Positions 1 through 7,649 of a stretch of 34,284 nt of DNA are shown one piece after another. Origin of the DNA: a virus. The notes below the pieces were generated by a model, which had not been told where the DNA came from, ran no database searches, and saw only the letters and a program-made list of their open reading frames with translations. Both the position numbers and the translations under genes were made by a program. Each line of letters begins with the position of its first letter. The first letter of the stretch is position 1. Location: positions 1 to 34,284 of the IMG/VR virus record IMGVR_UViG_3300008050_000145, one strand, 5' to 3'.

Positions 1-1254
1 AATTATAGTTTTTTGGGGTGTTCTATAGATACGACCCCCCCGCAATATTTTGCTTGTGTAGATTTGAGACGAATGGGGAGAGTCAGCCGCTTTGCTCCAG
101 ATTATACAGATTCTAAATGTACTATCTCAAATAATACGTTTAGAATATTTGGAGACGACCTATTAGGTAACGATAATCAAGATTTGACTACCACTATGGG
201 GGTCAGAATAGCAAAATTTCCTCAGGTATTACACGTTACGAATAATACATTTATTGGTGCTCCGCTTATATTAAAATGGACGTGGAACTGCCCCTATTTT
301 TCAACGAACGCTGTAGTGGAGAATAGTAAAGATAATATTGGTTTTAGCATGGATATTACTGGAAACACGTTTGTGGGAGCAGACACCGCAAGTACGATGG
401 TAGATATAAACCCCGCTACTGGGTTTGGTCATGAAATAGGGGCTAATGGGACAAGGACCGCTGGGTATCCTCAGCCAAATCTGAGTCAGTGGGTAACAAT
501 TAACTTTACTAATAATACTGTCGAGAACCCCTCCTATGCACTTAGGAATGACCCCTACCCTTATACTAGTGTAGTAAGATTTTGGTTCCCCAACAGAGAC
601 AGTTGGTGTGCGAATAATCCTCCGGCCTTTTCGGGCGGCCATGTCGACAATTCCACCTTTTATTGGTTACATCCTTATGACACTACGACGAGCGGTACAG
701 CGTATGAGGGATGTCCCGGAGGATTTGGCTGGTCTCAAAATTACATCAGTGCCTCAATTACAGCCCATGATAATTCGTTAAGAAATTCTTACTTTATTCT
801 TACGTGGGATCAGACGGGGGGAGATACTTCACCCGTCGAAAACGACAATGAAAAGTTTGAATTAATGAGGGAGGACGCTACGGCTGAAAAGAAAAGGGGG
901 CGAAGTCCGGGCGGCTTGGCCGTTACGAAGCCGTGCTATCACTGGCTGTCGTTTAAAGATAATCGTCTTACTAACTTCGAAAGTTCTTCTATTCTAGTGG
1001 GGGCTGGAGCGGCAACAATGACTAGTTTACTAGGACATACAGATTTCGGGAAATCCGCGAATGAGATACCTAATTATTTTGACCTATATATAGGGGGCGG
1101 CGGCGTTCACGAGAACCGGATGCCCTATGACCTTGATGCTAGCCAGGAATACGGAGTAGTGAGATACACCTCAGTTAGTATCGGAGACGGCAGCACGACC
1201 GATCCCACCGTAAAACTGATTGAAATGAGCGGGTCTGGTATCGGCCAGGCTTAA
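1..1254 (+). CDS. Beta-helix-like virion protein, C-terminal part
   Basis: The reading frame is open from the first base of the window, so this is the C-terminal end of a longer gene; the TTG at 13 is only the first start-like codon inside it. The visible 417 residues carry recurring Asn-Asn-Thr-Phe/Val or Gly-Asn-Thr-Phe turns (SNNTF, TNNTF, TGNTF, TNNTV) spaced by roughly 35-50 residues. This is the pattern of parallel beta-helix (pectate-lyase-like) proteins, in which Asn sits at coil turns. In phages such proteins are tail spikes, fibres or other surface-binding structures. No catalytic motif could be recognised. It is followed 13 bases later by small membrane proteins. The family class is inferred from repeat style; the exact virion position is unknown. 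Confidence 0.6.
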   Translation, partial: NYSFLGCSIDTTPPQYFACVDLRRMGRVSRFAPDYTDSKCTISNNTFRIFGDDLLGNDNQDLTTTMGVRIAKFPQVLHVTNNTFIGAPLILKWTWNCPYFSTNAVVENSKDNIGFSMDITGNTFVGADTASTMVDINPATGFGHEIGANGTRTAGYPQPNLSQWVTINFTNNTVENPSYALRNDPYPYTSVVRFWFPNRDSWCANNPPAFSGGHVDNSTFYWLHPYDTTTSGTAYEGCPGGFGWSQNYISASITAHDNSLRNSYFILTWDQTGGDTSPVENDNEKFELMREDATAEKKRGRSPGGLAVTKPCYHWLSFKDNRLTNFESSSILVGAGAATMTSLLGHTDFGKSANEIPNYFDLYIGGGGVHENRMPYDLDASQEYGVVRYTSVSIGDGSTTDPTVKLIEMSGSGIGQA

Positions 1255-1267
1255 TGCAGGAAAATAA

Positions 1268-1627
1268 ATGACTGAAACAATCTTCTCCCTGTCTCTAGCT
1301 CTGGTTATTATCGGCGGCGTTACTTACGCGCTTATGGCCGCAGCTAAGCCCAACATCCCTACAGCGTGGCGCAAGACCACCGCACTGGGCAAGACCACCA
1401 TGCTGGCCCTCCCCATGTGCATAGGAGGCACTTTAAGTGTGTTCTCTATGGGGAGCCTCGTTGGCCTCGTCTCTGGCCTTACAGGGGGCCCTCCTGACCT
1501 CCCTGTGTCCTGGCTCGCTGCGTTCGTTCTGGGCATGTTTAGTGGGTCGTTCGCGACCCAGATACACAGCGCAGTACGTAGCCGTATCAAAATAGCAGCC
1601 GAGAAAGCTATCGCTGAAGAAGACTGA
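1268..1627 (+). CDS. Small membrane protein, holin-like candidate
   Basis: This 119-residue protein has three hydrophobic stretches, at about residues 4-24, 43-75 and 82-100, separated by short charged loops, and a charged C-terminal tail (RSRIKIAAEKAIAEED). Small size, several membrane segments and a charged tail are typical of class I holins, which open the inner membrane at lysis, but no family signature is recognised. The start has an upstream AGGAAA at good spacing. The stop overlaps the next start as TGATG, so the two are probably translationally coupled. The secreted lysozyme-like gene lies far away at 17792, so a lysis role rests on topology alone. Confidence 0.5.
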   Translation: MTETIFSLSLALVIIGGVTYALMAAAKPNIPTAWRKTTALGKTTMLALPMCIGGTLSVFSMGSLVGLVSGLTGGPPDLPVSWLAAFVLGMFSGSFATQIHSAVRSRIKIAAEKAIAEED

Positions 1628-2016
1628 TGCTCTTTTTCTACCTGGCCTGGAAGTTCCTTCAAAGGACTATCTTCAGTCTCAAGTGGTGGAAAGAACACTG
1701 GTATCTTCCTTGGCTGTTCCTTGCCGGCGCTATCGGTTGGTTGCTCTCCGGGGGAAAAGGATCTGCCCCCTCCCTTGTGCGTAAGACAACTGAGATACGA
1801 ACGGAAGAGCGTAATAACGTAATAGATATACGTCGTGAGCGTATAAAGGAAGAAGCAGTTATAGAACGAAAAGCTAATCTCAAAAAAGAAGAAGTAAAAA
1901 ATAAGGCCACTGCTGATTTAAAAGCTCTTAAAGCACGTATTAAAAAAGAACGAGAGATACTCAGTGGAAATAGCGAAGCTATCAATAAAGATTTAAACGA
2001 TGCCCTCGATAACTAA
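1627..2016 (+). CDS. Membrane-anchored coiled-coil protein, spanin-like candidate
   Basis: The 129-residue protein has a single hydrophobic segment at about residues 27-42 (LPWLFLAGAIGWLLSGG) followed by a long, strongly charged Lys/Glu/Arg helical region to the C-terminus that looks like a coiled coil. That layout, one N-terminal membrane anchor plus a coiled coil, resembles phage inner-membrane spanins (Rz type), but could also be a structural or injection-related membrane protein. Its start overlaps the stop of the preceding membrane protein by one base. The next gene begins inside its last codons in another frame, the kind of overlap seen in spanin pairs. Function is inferred. Confidence 0.45.
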   Translation: MLFFYLAWKFLQRTIFSLKWWKEHWYLPWLFLAGAIGWLLSGGKGSAPSLVRKTTEIRTEERNNVIDIRRERIKEEAVIERKANLKKEEVKNKATADLKALKARIKKEREILSGNSEAINKDLNDALDN

Positions 2017-2446
2017 AAGACTGATAGCTGCTCTGGTTCTCTGCACCTTCTCTACGGCTGCACTTGCCCAAGAGATAAAGCTCTACAAGGCGGGCATTAC
2101 TCTACACCTTACTGAAGACCTCCACTGTATGACCAACTCGGTGGCATTGAAGGTGTCTGAGAAACTCAAACTCTTACCGGCTCAGTGTGCTTTAAAAGTA
2201 TCTGAACTAGAGAAATTACACGCTATAGAATTAAAGAGTCTTGAGGATAAATTAGATTTACAAAAGAAAGAGTCTCTGAGTATTCTTGCTGAGAAAGATA
2301 AAGCGATAGATCAGATACAAATAGCAGCGGTTGACGAAGTCTCAAAAATAGAAAGCTCCACCTGGTGGAAGGTAACCCTGGGTGTAGTAGGTGGGCTGTT
2401 GGTAGGCGCGGGAGTCACAGTCCTGGTCATGGAATTTACGGAGTAA
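2000..2446 (+). CDS. Exported coiled-coil protein with C-terminal membrane segment
   Basis: The first 23 residues look like a Sec signal peptide: basic n-region, hydrophobic core, and an ALAQE cleavage-like site. The mature part contains a Lys/Glu-rich helical stretch (about residues 65-115) likely to be a coiled coil. Residues 121-145 (VTLGVVGGLLVGAGVTVLV) form a Gly/Val-rich membrane segment near the C-terminus. The mature protein would span the periplasm with its C-terminus in the inner membrane. The start lies 17 bases inside the preceding gene. Together with the upstream anchored coiled-coil protein it might form an envelope-spanning pair, but it lacks an outer-membrane lipobox, so it is not a classical o-spanin. 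Two Cys residues lie in the mature N-terminal half. Confidence 0.5.
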   Translation: MPSITKRLIAALVLCTFSTAALAQEIKLYKAGITLHLTEDLHCMTNSVALKVSEKLKLLPAQCALKVSELEKLHAIELKSLEDKLDLQKKESLSILAEKDKAIDQIQIAAVDEVSKIESSTWWKVTLGVVGGLLVGAGVTVLVMEFTE

Positions 2447-2450
2447 GAAG

Positions 2451-2789
2451 ATGTCCAACTGGCATGATGCATGTGATTTGTTGAAATCACAGAGTGGTGA
2501 AATTAAAAAGGGTTGGTGGGGTCGCCGCACGGGCCAAGAAGGTAAAAGACTCATCGAAGCTGAAGAGTTTGAAGAGCGTACCGGAAGAAAACCTTATACC
2601 CCCCCTAAGACACCTTCCACGACTAAGACACCTTCCACGACTAAGACACCTTCCACGACTAAGACACCTTCCGCAGCTGCAGTTGTAACGGGTAAAGAAA
2701 CTGAAAAGAGAGTTAAAGGTTTAAGAAGTCCCTTTAAGCCCATTACGAGTGTTACTGATCCAGGAACACCCCCACAAAGAAATCGATAG
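2451..2789 (+). CDS. Hypothetical basic protein with Thr-Pro repeats
   Basis: A 112-residue protein of unknown function. The N-terminal 50 residues are mixed and charged. Residues 53-74 are a low-complexity tract of the hexapeptide KTPSTT repeated three times plus a partial copy, encoded by a nearly perfect 18-base tandem repeat. The C-terminus is basic and proline-rich (PGTPPQRNR). No membrane segment or catalytic motif is seen. The start ATG lies 5 bases after the preceding stop, with an AAGAAG-type ribosome site. The Thr/Pro tract looks like a flexible linker. The perfect nucleotide repeat suggests the tract varies in length between relatives. Confidence 0.55.
   Translation: MSNWHDACDLLKSQSGEIKKGWWGRRTGQEGKRLIEAEEFEERTGRKPYTPPKTPSTTKTPSTTKTPSTTKTPSAAAVVTGKETEKRVKGLRSPFKPITSVTDPGTPPQRNR
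2607..2672 (+). repeat. 18-bp in-frame tandem repeat
   Basis: Three identical copies of AAGACACCTTCCACGACT lie at 2607-2624, 2625-2642 and 2643-2660, followed by a 12-base partial copy at 2661-2672. The unit is a multiple of three, so copy-number change by replication slippage would lengthen or shorten the Lys-Thr-Pro-Ser-Thr-Thr tract without breaking the frame. Confidence 0.95.
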
Positions 2790-2827
2790 CCCTGTTCCTA
2801 TATACACAATTGATATAGCCTCCACCT

Positions 2828-3232
2828 ATGTTCGTAGCGCGACTAGTTAAAGGGCGTTCAGGAAAGCAGTCTATGCTCATTGAGCTAGATAGTATCTTTC
2901 CTGAGTGTGAGAAACTTATAAAAGATACCGACCTCACCAAGCTATGTTGCTGGACCAATCCTGGCTCATGCCATAGAGGTTCTTTCACTACGGATATGTC
3001 CATTATAGTAGAGCGTGTTTATCGCATCTTCTACGCGATGCCGCACCTCGACCTCATTGTCCTTCACTGGATGGCACCCCACCCCAAAGCTCCTAGCAAG
3101 AAGAGGCGGTGGGGCCTCGTCATTGACCGGGACGAAAACAAAGAGATGCGCGTAAGTACACTCAACAAATGGGCCACCTATTCTGTTACGCACCGGATAG
3201 GTAAGCCCTACCGCATTGATATGGAACTATGA
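2828..3232 (+). CDS. Hypothetical protein
   Basis: A 134-residue protein I do not recognise. It has a Cys pair and a third Cys close together (LCCWTNPGSCHRGS, about residues 38-51), a Trp/Pro/Lys-rich middle (HWMAPHPKAPSKKRRWG), and no signal peptide or clear membrane segment. The ATG at 2828 has no purine-rich ribosome site upstream (the preceding bases are pyrimidine-rich), so the start could be wrong or translation weak. It sits alone between the membrane-protein run and the UvsW-like helicase and is followed by a 161-base non-coding stretch. The even codon content supports a real gene, but no role can be assigned. Confidence 0.5.
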   Translation: MFVARLVKGRSGKQSMLIELDSIFPECEKLIKDTDLTKLCCWTNPGSCHRGSFTTDMSIIVERVYRIFYAMPHLDLIVLHWMAPHPKAPSKKRRWGLVIDRDENKEMRVSTLNKWATYSVTHRIGKPYRIDMEL

Positions 3233-3393
3233 TACAATGATAGTCACTACGGTTCAGGTGCGTGTGCTAAGAGCGCTCGACCACGACACAACCTTGAGCG
3301 CTTGAGAAAAAGGGCCTCGTTAGTGGGGACAAGAAAGCGGGGTGGGTACTTACCCACAAAGACAAGATGTATTTAAATTCTATTTAGGTATTT
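3233..3393. other. Non-coding gap with two hairpins before the helicase gene
   Basis: This 161-base stretch has no convincing gene. It contains a GCGCTC...GAGCGC inverted repeat (about 3273-3300) and a perfect GTGGGT-ACTT-ACCCAC hairpin (3342-3357). Neither is followed by a T run, so they are not standard terminators. The last 25 bases before the helicase ATG are AT-rich. A promoter, leader RNA or processing signal is possible. Confidence 0.35.
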
Positions 3394-4869
3394 ATGGACA
3401 GTCCTACACTACATGTACATGCAAACTATACATTCATCGAAGGCGAGTTCGACCCAGACATAGTAGATAAAGCTACTAGGTTTAGAAAGTCAGGGTACCG
3501 ACATTCTACTGCCTATAAAAATCGCGCGTGGGATGGATTTACCCGACTCTTCAGTCAGGCAAAGAATGCTTTCCCTACAGGGTTAAAAGATAGGGTAATC
3601 AAATTCTATAAGAAACAGTACCCCAATATAAAATTTGAAATCGTAGACCACAGAGATTTCAAATCACGTCGAGCTATGCACAAGATAGAAGACGTTCCTT
3701 TGAACGGAGTCACGCTTAGAAAGCATCAAGTGAAAGCAGGCAACGCCATGCTCAAGAAGAAGCACGGCGTGCTCTGGGCGGCTACCAACAGTGGAAAAAC
3801 TGAGGTAGCGATTGCTGTAATCAAAGCAATTAATGAGCCTACTCTTTTCCTGGTTAAGGGAAAAGATCTAGTTATTCAAACCTACGAGCGTTTTAAAGCA
3901 CGGTTAGGGGACGAGGACATAGGCATCATCATGTCTAACAAGTGGGATGTGAGGAAGTTTACTATCGCGTCCGCAGATACCCTTGCTCGACGTTTCAAAC
4001 CTACCAAGGCTACTGCCTCTTCTACAGATAAGAAGCGGCAAGTAGAAGAGCTTCTTACTAGCATGAAGGTAGTCGTCATCGATGAGTGTCATACGCTCGC
4101 CTCAGATGGTCTATTCTCTATCGTCCGATACTGTACAGCCCCCTACCGTTTTGGGTTGAGCGGGACGCCTTTTAAACGCGGAGACAAGCAAGACCTCAAG
4201 CTCATCGCTCTCACAGGAGAGGTCTGCTACAAAGTAACGAACAAAGAGATGATAGAGGACGGCGTGAGCGTACCTACTCACATCGCTATGGTAGATATAG
4301 ATAAGCCTACATTACCTAAAGGGCTAGATTACCAGACTGCTTACGATGACGGCATCGTTTATAACATACACAGGAACACAGCTATATGTGAGGCTGCTTT
4401 AGCTTATAATGATATAGGTAAACAAGTGATGGTAATCGTTAAAAAGATAGACCATGGCAATCTCTTAAGTAATCTTCTTACCCATTCCGGTAAATTTATT
4501 CCTCATAAGTTTATACACGGAAGCTTATCAACCGAGGAAAGAACAGACGCACTAGATAATTTTAAAAATGGGATTACAAAAATCTTAATTGCTAGTAGTA
4601 TTCTAGATCAAGGCGTAGACATCCCTAATATCGATGTTCTTATCTTCGCCTCGGGTGGGAACAGCTATATCCGCGCCATACAAAGGGTGGGGAGAGGATT
4701 AAGATTACATGACTCAAAAGATAAACTCCTTGTTATCGACTTTAGTGACCGAACGAATAGATACTTGGCGAAACACAGCCTCGATCGTATACGGACGTAT
4801 AGTTTGGAGCGGTGTTTTTCTGTTGCTATTTTTGACACTATTGGGGAGTTGGTGAGTGTACATAACTGA
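3394..4869 (+). CDS. uvsW: UvsW-like SF2 DNA helicase
   Basis: A 491-residue superfamily 2 helicase. Motif I is TNSGKT (about 131-136), motif II is DECH (230-233), motif III is SGTP (256-259), and motif VI is QRVGRGLR (430-437). The N-terminal 100 residues before motif I, with an RAWDGFTRLF segment, match the small DNA-binding domain placed before the helicase core in T4 UvsW. UvsW-type enzymes unwind branched DNA, regress forks and remove R-loops, driving the switch to recombination-dependent replication. Length matches T4 UvsW (about 500 residues). The gene overlaps the next one by 14 bases. The helicase call is firm; UvsW orthology rests on the N-terminal domain, length, and company of RecA, SSB and gp46/47-like genes. 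Confidence 0.88.
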   Translation: MDSPTLHVHANYTFIEGEFDPDIVDKATRFRKSGYRHSTAYKNRAWDGFTRLFSQAKNAFPTGLKDRVIKFYKKQYPNIKFEIVDHRDFKSRRAMHKIEDVPLNGVTLRKHQVKAGNAMLKKKHGVLWAATNSGKTEVAIAVIKAINEPTLFLVKGKDLVIQTYERFKARLGDEDIGIIMSNKWDVRKFTIASADTLARRFKPTKATASSTDKKRQVEELLTSMKVVVIDECHTLASDGLFSIVRYCTAPYRFGLSGTPFKRGDKQDLKLIALTGEVCYKVTNKEMIEDGVSVPTHIAMVDIDKPTLPKGLDYQTAYDDGIVYNIHRNTAICEAALAYNDIGKQVMVIVKKIDHGNLLSNLLTHSGKFIPHKFIHGSLSTEERTDALDNFKNGITKILIASSILDQGVDIPNIDVLIFASGGNSYIRAIQRVGRGLRLHDSKDKLLVIDFSDRTNRYLAKHSLDRIRTYSLERCFSVAIFDTIGELVSVHN

Positions 4870-5242
4870 GCTAAACGTCGGAGATAAGATTCTTATAACG
4901 TTGAACGGAAAGTCTCCAGCGTATCCTGTGAAGGTAGGCCCGTCTTTGATATATAAAACGGGTAAACAATACGCGAGAAAACAAGATCTTTATTTTAGTG
5001 AAGGTACCGCTTCAGTAATTTTAAATAGTGAGAATGTATTGATTTTGAGTTTTGCTGCTTTAATCAATCCCTCTTTCAGTGGAATAGCTGAAGTAGATTA
5101 CTCCTCAGTTCAGTCTATTTACCTCTATACGGGTGAGACTAATACCAGTACTGTGGCGAAGGGTCTCTACAACAAGGCTACTGCACCGGCTATGGATGTT
5201 TATAGGAAGAAGATAATATTACGATGGACAGAATTAGCGTAA
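4856..5242 (+). CDS. Hypothetical protein
   Basis: A 128-residue protein of unknown function. It starts at a GTG that overlaps the end of the helicase gene in another frame, suggesting translational coupling. It looks globular and beta-rich, opening with ITELNVGDKILITLNG and containing a LYFSEGTASVIL segment; no signal peptide, Cys cluster or catalytic motif is evident. The two genes that follow also encode small proteins that open with alternating hydrophobic residues and lie in overlapping order, so the three may form a functional set. No role can be assigned. Confidence 0.55.
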   Translation: MYITELNVGDKILITLNGKSPAYPVKVGPSLIYKTGKQYARKQDLYFSEGTASVILNSENVLILSFAALINPSFSGIAEVDYSSVQSIYLYTGETNTSTVAKGLYNKATAPAMDVYRKKIILRWTELA

Positions 5243-5718
5243 TAAAGCCGAAGTATGTTTGGCTAACGGTGGGGACGGGGAAGTGGACTAATGAAAAGGC
5301 CGCTAAAATACTCGCAAAAAGAGATGCCCGTATAGATAAATTCACTATAATAAACGTTGCTAGACTTCTGAACTCTGATTTCGGGATGGTCGACGAGGTC
5401 GAGTTTACACAGAAGTCTAGCAACAGTAAGTACGTTTACATGTATGGAACCGTAATGCAAGCTCCGAAAGATGAACATCTATACGGAGATATTTCAGCAA
5501 TAAGTACTGAAGATTGGTGTGATATTATATATAGTACCAATAGTGGTACTAAAAAAAGTACTCCCCCATCCCAACGGGAGTTAATGATAAACTTTGAAGC
5601 AGAAAGGGGGGGTATTTCTCCCCAACCTCTTACGTTAAGTACCGACATAGAAGAGGTAGACCCTAACTATTATTACTACATGATTCTTGCGGCTATGATC
5701 ATTGGAGAGCCTCAATAG
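5224..5718 (+). CDS. Hypothetical protein
   Basis: A 164-residue protein that I do not recognise. The start ATG lies 19 bases inside the preceding gene with AGGAAGAAG about 8 bases upstream as ribosome site. The protein has a Lys-rich N-terminal half and a Tyr-rich C-terminus (DPNYYYYMILAAMIIGE) that could be a buried helix or a short membrane-associated segment. Its stop overlaps the next start as TAGTG. It belongs to the co-transcribed set behind the UvsW-like helicase. Confidence 0.55.
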   Translation: MDRISVIKPKYVWLTVGTGKWTNEKAAKILAKRDARIDKFTIINVARLLNSDFGMVDEVEFTQKSSNSKYVYMYGTVMQAPKDEHLYGDISAISTEDWCDIIYSTNSGTKKSTPPSQRELMINFEAERGGISPQPLTLSTDIEEVDPNYYYYMILAAMIIGEPQ

Positions 5719-6113
5719 TGGAGTCTATCAAGGTACAAGATTTGGTTATGGGATCTACCGTGGAAGTCATTCTCCACCACAACTATCCCTTAGAGATATC
5801 CAATACCAAAAACGGATTAAGGTGGGGTGTATCCCGGAACAGGGGAGGGGCCAAGTCCAAATACGTCACTCACATCACGGGTAGGTTGTCCGCTAACAAC
5901 TTGGTCTCCAAGGTGTTGGACATCTATGGGGGACCATACGCAGGACAGGGACTTGGAAGAGACGTTCCAGGACAAGGAGAGAACTACACAGCTCTTGCTA
6001 CTATTCCGTGGAATTATGTGATGAGAATGTGGGTGCTCACTCAAGGAGAGATCCCAACTATCTCCAAAGTCTATGGACGCATGAACATAATTAAAACAGT
6101 AGTGAAGTTTTGA
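5718..6113 (+). CDS. Hypothetical protein
   Basis: A 131-residue basic protein of unknown function starting with GTG at a TAGTG overlap with the previous stop. It has a beta-rich opening (SIKVQDLVMGSTVEVIL), a Gly-rich middle (GGPYAGQGLGRDVPGQG) and a basic end. The opening resembles the opening of the protein encoded at 4856 (hydrophobic-x-x-Gly/Asp-x-hydrophobic pattern), so the two could be distant relatives, which I cannot test here. The next gene starts within its stop codon. Confidence 0.5.
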   Translation: MESIKVQDLVMGSTVEVILHHNYPLEISNTKNGLRWGVSRNRGGAKSKYVTHITGRLSANNLVSKVLDIYGGPYAGQGLGRDVPGQGENYTALATIPWNYVMRMWVLTQGEIPTISKVYGRMNIIKTVVKF

Positions 6114-6568
6114 ACGATAGAACCCTTACGTTAAGACATAATATGTTATCAGAAGTTATAGAACTCTATTTTAAAAATAAAGAGTTACAAGACTTTCTTT
6201 CTTCGTTACCTGCTCACACCCGTACATGGAATTCTAATTTAAAATGCTGGGCTGTAGTTCCTGAAATCTTACACAAAATAGTATCGTATAGTAGGTATGC
6301 TTTTAATAGAATAGATTCTAGTTCTCTTCCTATTCACTACCAAAGTGTAGTGCAGAGAGCTTTACAAGGACTTCCAGATACTGAAATTTATACCAATAGA
6401 AAGTCTTCTCCTTATTCAGTTCTTTATATTTCCAAAGGAGCCCCCGAGTGTGTAGTGAAAGCGGCATATAAAGCACTAGCGTTTAAGTACCACCCTGATA
6501 GGGGAGGGAATGCTGAAGAATTTCAAAAGGTTAAGGCTGCTTACGATCAGATCATGGGAAAGACCTAA
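6110..6568 (+). CDS. J-domain (DnaJ-like) protein
   Basis: A 152-residue protein whose C-terminal 50 residues form a J-domain: helix II AAYKALAFKYHPDRGG with the invariant HPD at 128-130, followed by a helix III-like EEFQKVKAAYDQIMG. J-domains stimulate the ATPase of Hsp70 (DnaK) and recruit it to clients; phages use host DnaK in replication complex remodelling or folding. The N-terminal 70 residues contain a R-x-W-x5-K-x-W-x-V-P-like pattern (RTWNSNLKCWAVVPE), a small domain also known ahead of some SF2 helicases and J-domain proteins. The start is a TTG overlapping the preceding TGA. It is the last gene before the terminator at 6594. Its partner, host DnaK, is inferred. Confidence 0.85.
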   Translation: MNDRTLTLRHNMLSEVIELYFKNKELQDFLSSLPAHTRTWNSNLKCWAVVPEILHKIVSYSRYAFNRIDSSSLPIHYQSVVQRALQGLPDTEIYTNRKSSPYSVLYISKGAPECVVKAAYKALAFKYHPDRGGNAEEFQKVKAAYDQIMGKT

Positions 6569-6593
6569 CCGACCCTCTTCTTTTTCTTTTTGA

Positions 6594-6626
6594 CTTCCCC
6601 CTTTAGGGGGAAGGTTTTTCTTTTTA
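6594..6626 (+). terminator. Rho-independent terminator
   Basis: A perfect 8-bp stem CTTCCCCC / GGGGGAAG with a TTTA loop (6594-6613) is followed by GTTTTTCTTTTTA. It lies 25 bases after the J-domain gene and closes the operon that begins with the UvsW-like helicase or earlier. Confidence 0.9.
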
Positions 6627-6872
6627 TTGTATTGTATTATATTAATATTTTTATTATTGATTTTCTTTTTTGGTACTTTTTTCTTTGCTTGGGGGGACTC
6701 CCTCGACAGTCGCTGCCGCTCCTGCCTTACGATCCCCCCAAGGTATTGTGTTGTGGCTCCCTAACGGTCGCCACCCACAAATAATGGAGTAAACCCAAAC
6801 ACTTATAAATTAGTCCTTTCTTTTCTAAGCTCAATCGCTTACGACCGTAAGCCGGGATTATAAGGTGGTCGC
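6627..6872. other. Non-coding T-rich and structured region, possible origin or leader
   Basis: No convincing gene lies here. The first 60 bases are almost only A and T. A 10-bp inverted repeat, CTTGGGGGGA (6688-6697) and TCCCCCCAAG (6733-6742), encloses 35 bases. Two related boxes, CTCCCTCGACAGTCGC and CTCCCTAACGGTCGC, lie about 55 bases apart. A GCTTAC-GACC-GTAAGC hairpin sits near 6837-6852. A TATAAA box at 6804-6809 could be a promoter -10. The region follows a terminator and precedes the replication operon, so it should contain that operon's promoter and might hold an origin or a structured leader RNA. Confidence 0.35.
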
Positions 6873-7649
6873 TTGGTAGACGAATGTCACGAAGAAGAGT
6901 TTACGAGTCGTAAACTTAAACGAAAGCTGTCGGCTAGCAGCCACACAGTTGTGGTCAAAAACTCCGACTGTTTTACTGTCCCGATATTTGAGAGCAGGGT
7001 TCAGGTTCTTGGCGCAGAGGTCACTGAATTTGTCAGGTGCTATGAGCAGAAGCTTGGTTCCTACTTGGGCAGTCCTTTCCTCACGCTGCTCACAGATGGG
7101 ATGCTTCTCCGAAACCTGAAGAACTTCAAAGTTTACGTGTTAGGTACGGCCATCTGCAAACACTATGGGTTCCCTCCTAAACGATTCATTGAGGTCCAAT
7201 TTTACTATCACGATGAGTGGAAGAATACAGCACCAACGGTTCAGTACGTCACATCATTAAATTCTGAGTGGAATTCCGTAGGCAGATACAAAAAATACTG
7301 TGAGAGATATAGCTCTGAAATTAATTACTTCGGAGAAGGTAAAGATAATGTCAATGCCGCGTACAAAGGTCGGGTGCTCCGACAAAAGCAGGAACCTATA
7401 AGTGAATCTCTCAGGGCTGTATATGAGGGAATGATCACTTTTCAAATAGAAGCTAAGAATATAGATCGCAAAAAAGCTTTAAAACTTCTTGGGCATCCTG
7501 GACGAGAATTAGTCCCTCTCAGGTATCTCAAAACTCTTCCTCTTTATATGGAGTTGGTGGAAGAAGATGCGTGGGGAGATTCAGTTAAAAAAATAGATTC
7601 TTATAAAAAATTAAAAATAGAAATAGAGAACTTAAGATATGCAAGATGA
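6873..7649 (+). CDS. Unknown protein upstream of the replicative helicase
   Basis: A 258-residue protein that I do not recognise. The start is a TTG with an AAGGTGG ribosome site 5 bases upstream. The N-terminus is charged (RKLKRKLSASSH), the middle is mixed alpha/beta, and the C-terminal third is Lys/Glu-rich and helical. No Walker motif, Cys cluster or membrane segment is seen. Its end overlaps the start of the DnaB-like helicase by 11 bases, so the two are co-translated. In several phages a helicase loader or primosome accessory protein is encoded beside the helicase, and that role is possible here, but it is inference from position only. Confidence 0.6.
   Translation: MVDECHEEEFTSRKLKRKLSASSHTVVVKNSDCFTVPIFESRVQVLGAEVTEFVRCYEQKLGSYLGSPFLTLLTDGMLLRNLKNFKVYVLGTAICKHYGFPPKRFIEVQFYYHDEWKNTAPTVQYVTSLNSEWNSVGRYKKYCERYSSEINYFGEGKDNVNAAYKGRVLRQKQEPISESLRAVYEGMITFQIEAKNIDRKKALKLLGHPGRELVPLRYLKTLPLYMELVEEDAWGDSVKKIDSYKKLKIEIENLRYAR

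Noticed and set aside
301-642. Minus-strand frame of 113 residues inside the beta-helix gene
   Set aside because: It lies wholly inside a better plus-strand protein, with no ribosome site and atypical composition.
2494-2688. 64-residue frame with LRHLPR repeats
   Set aside because: It is the alternative-frame reading of the 18-bp tandem repeat in the gene at 2451.
3236-3304. 22-residue frame after the 2828 gene
   Set aside because: No ribosome site and no sequence feature; too short to support.
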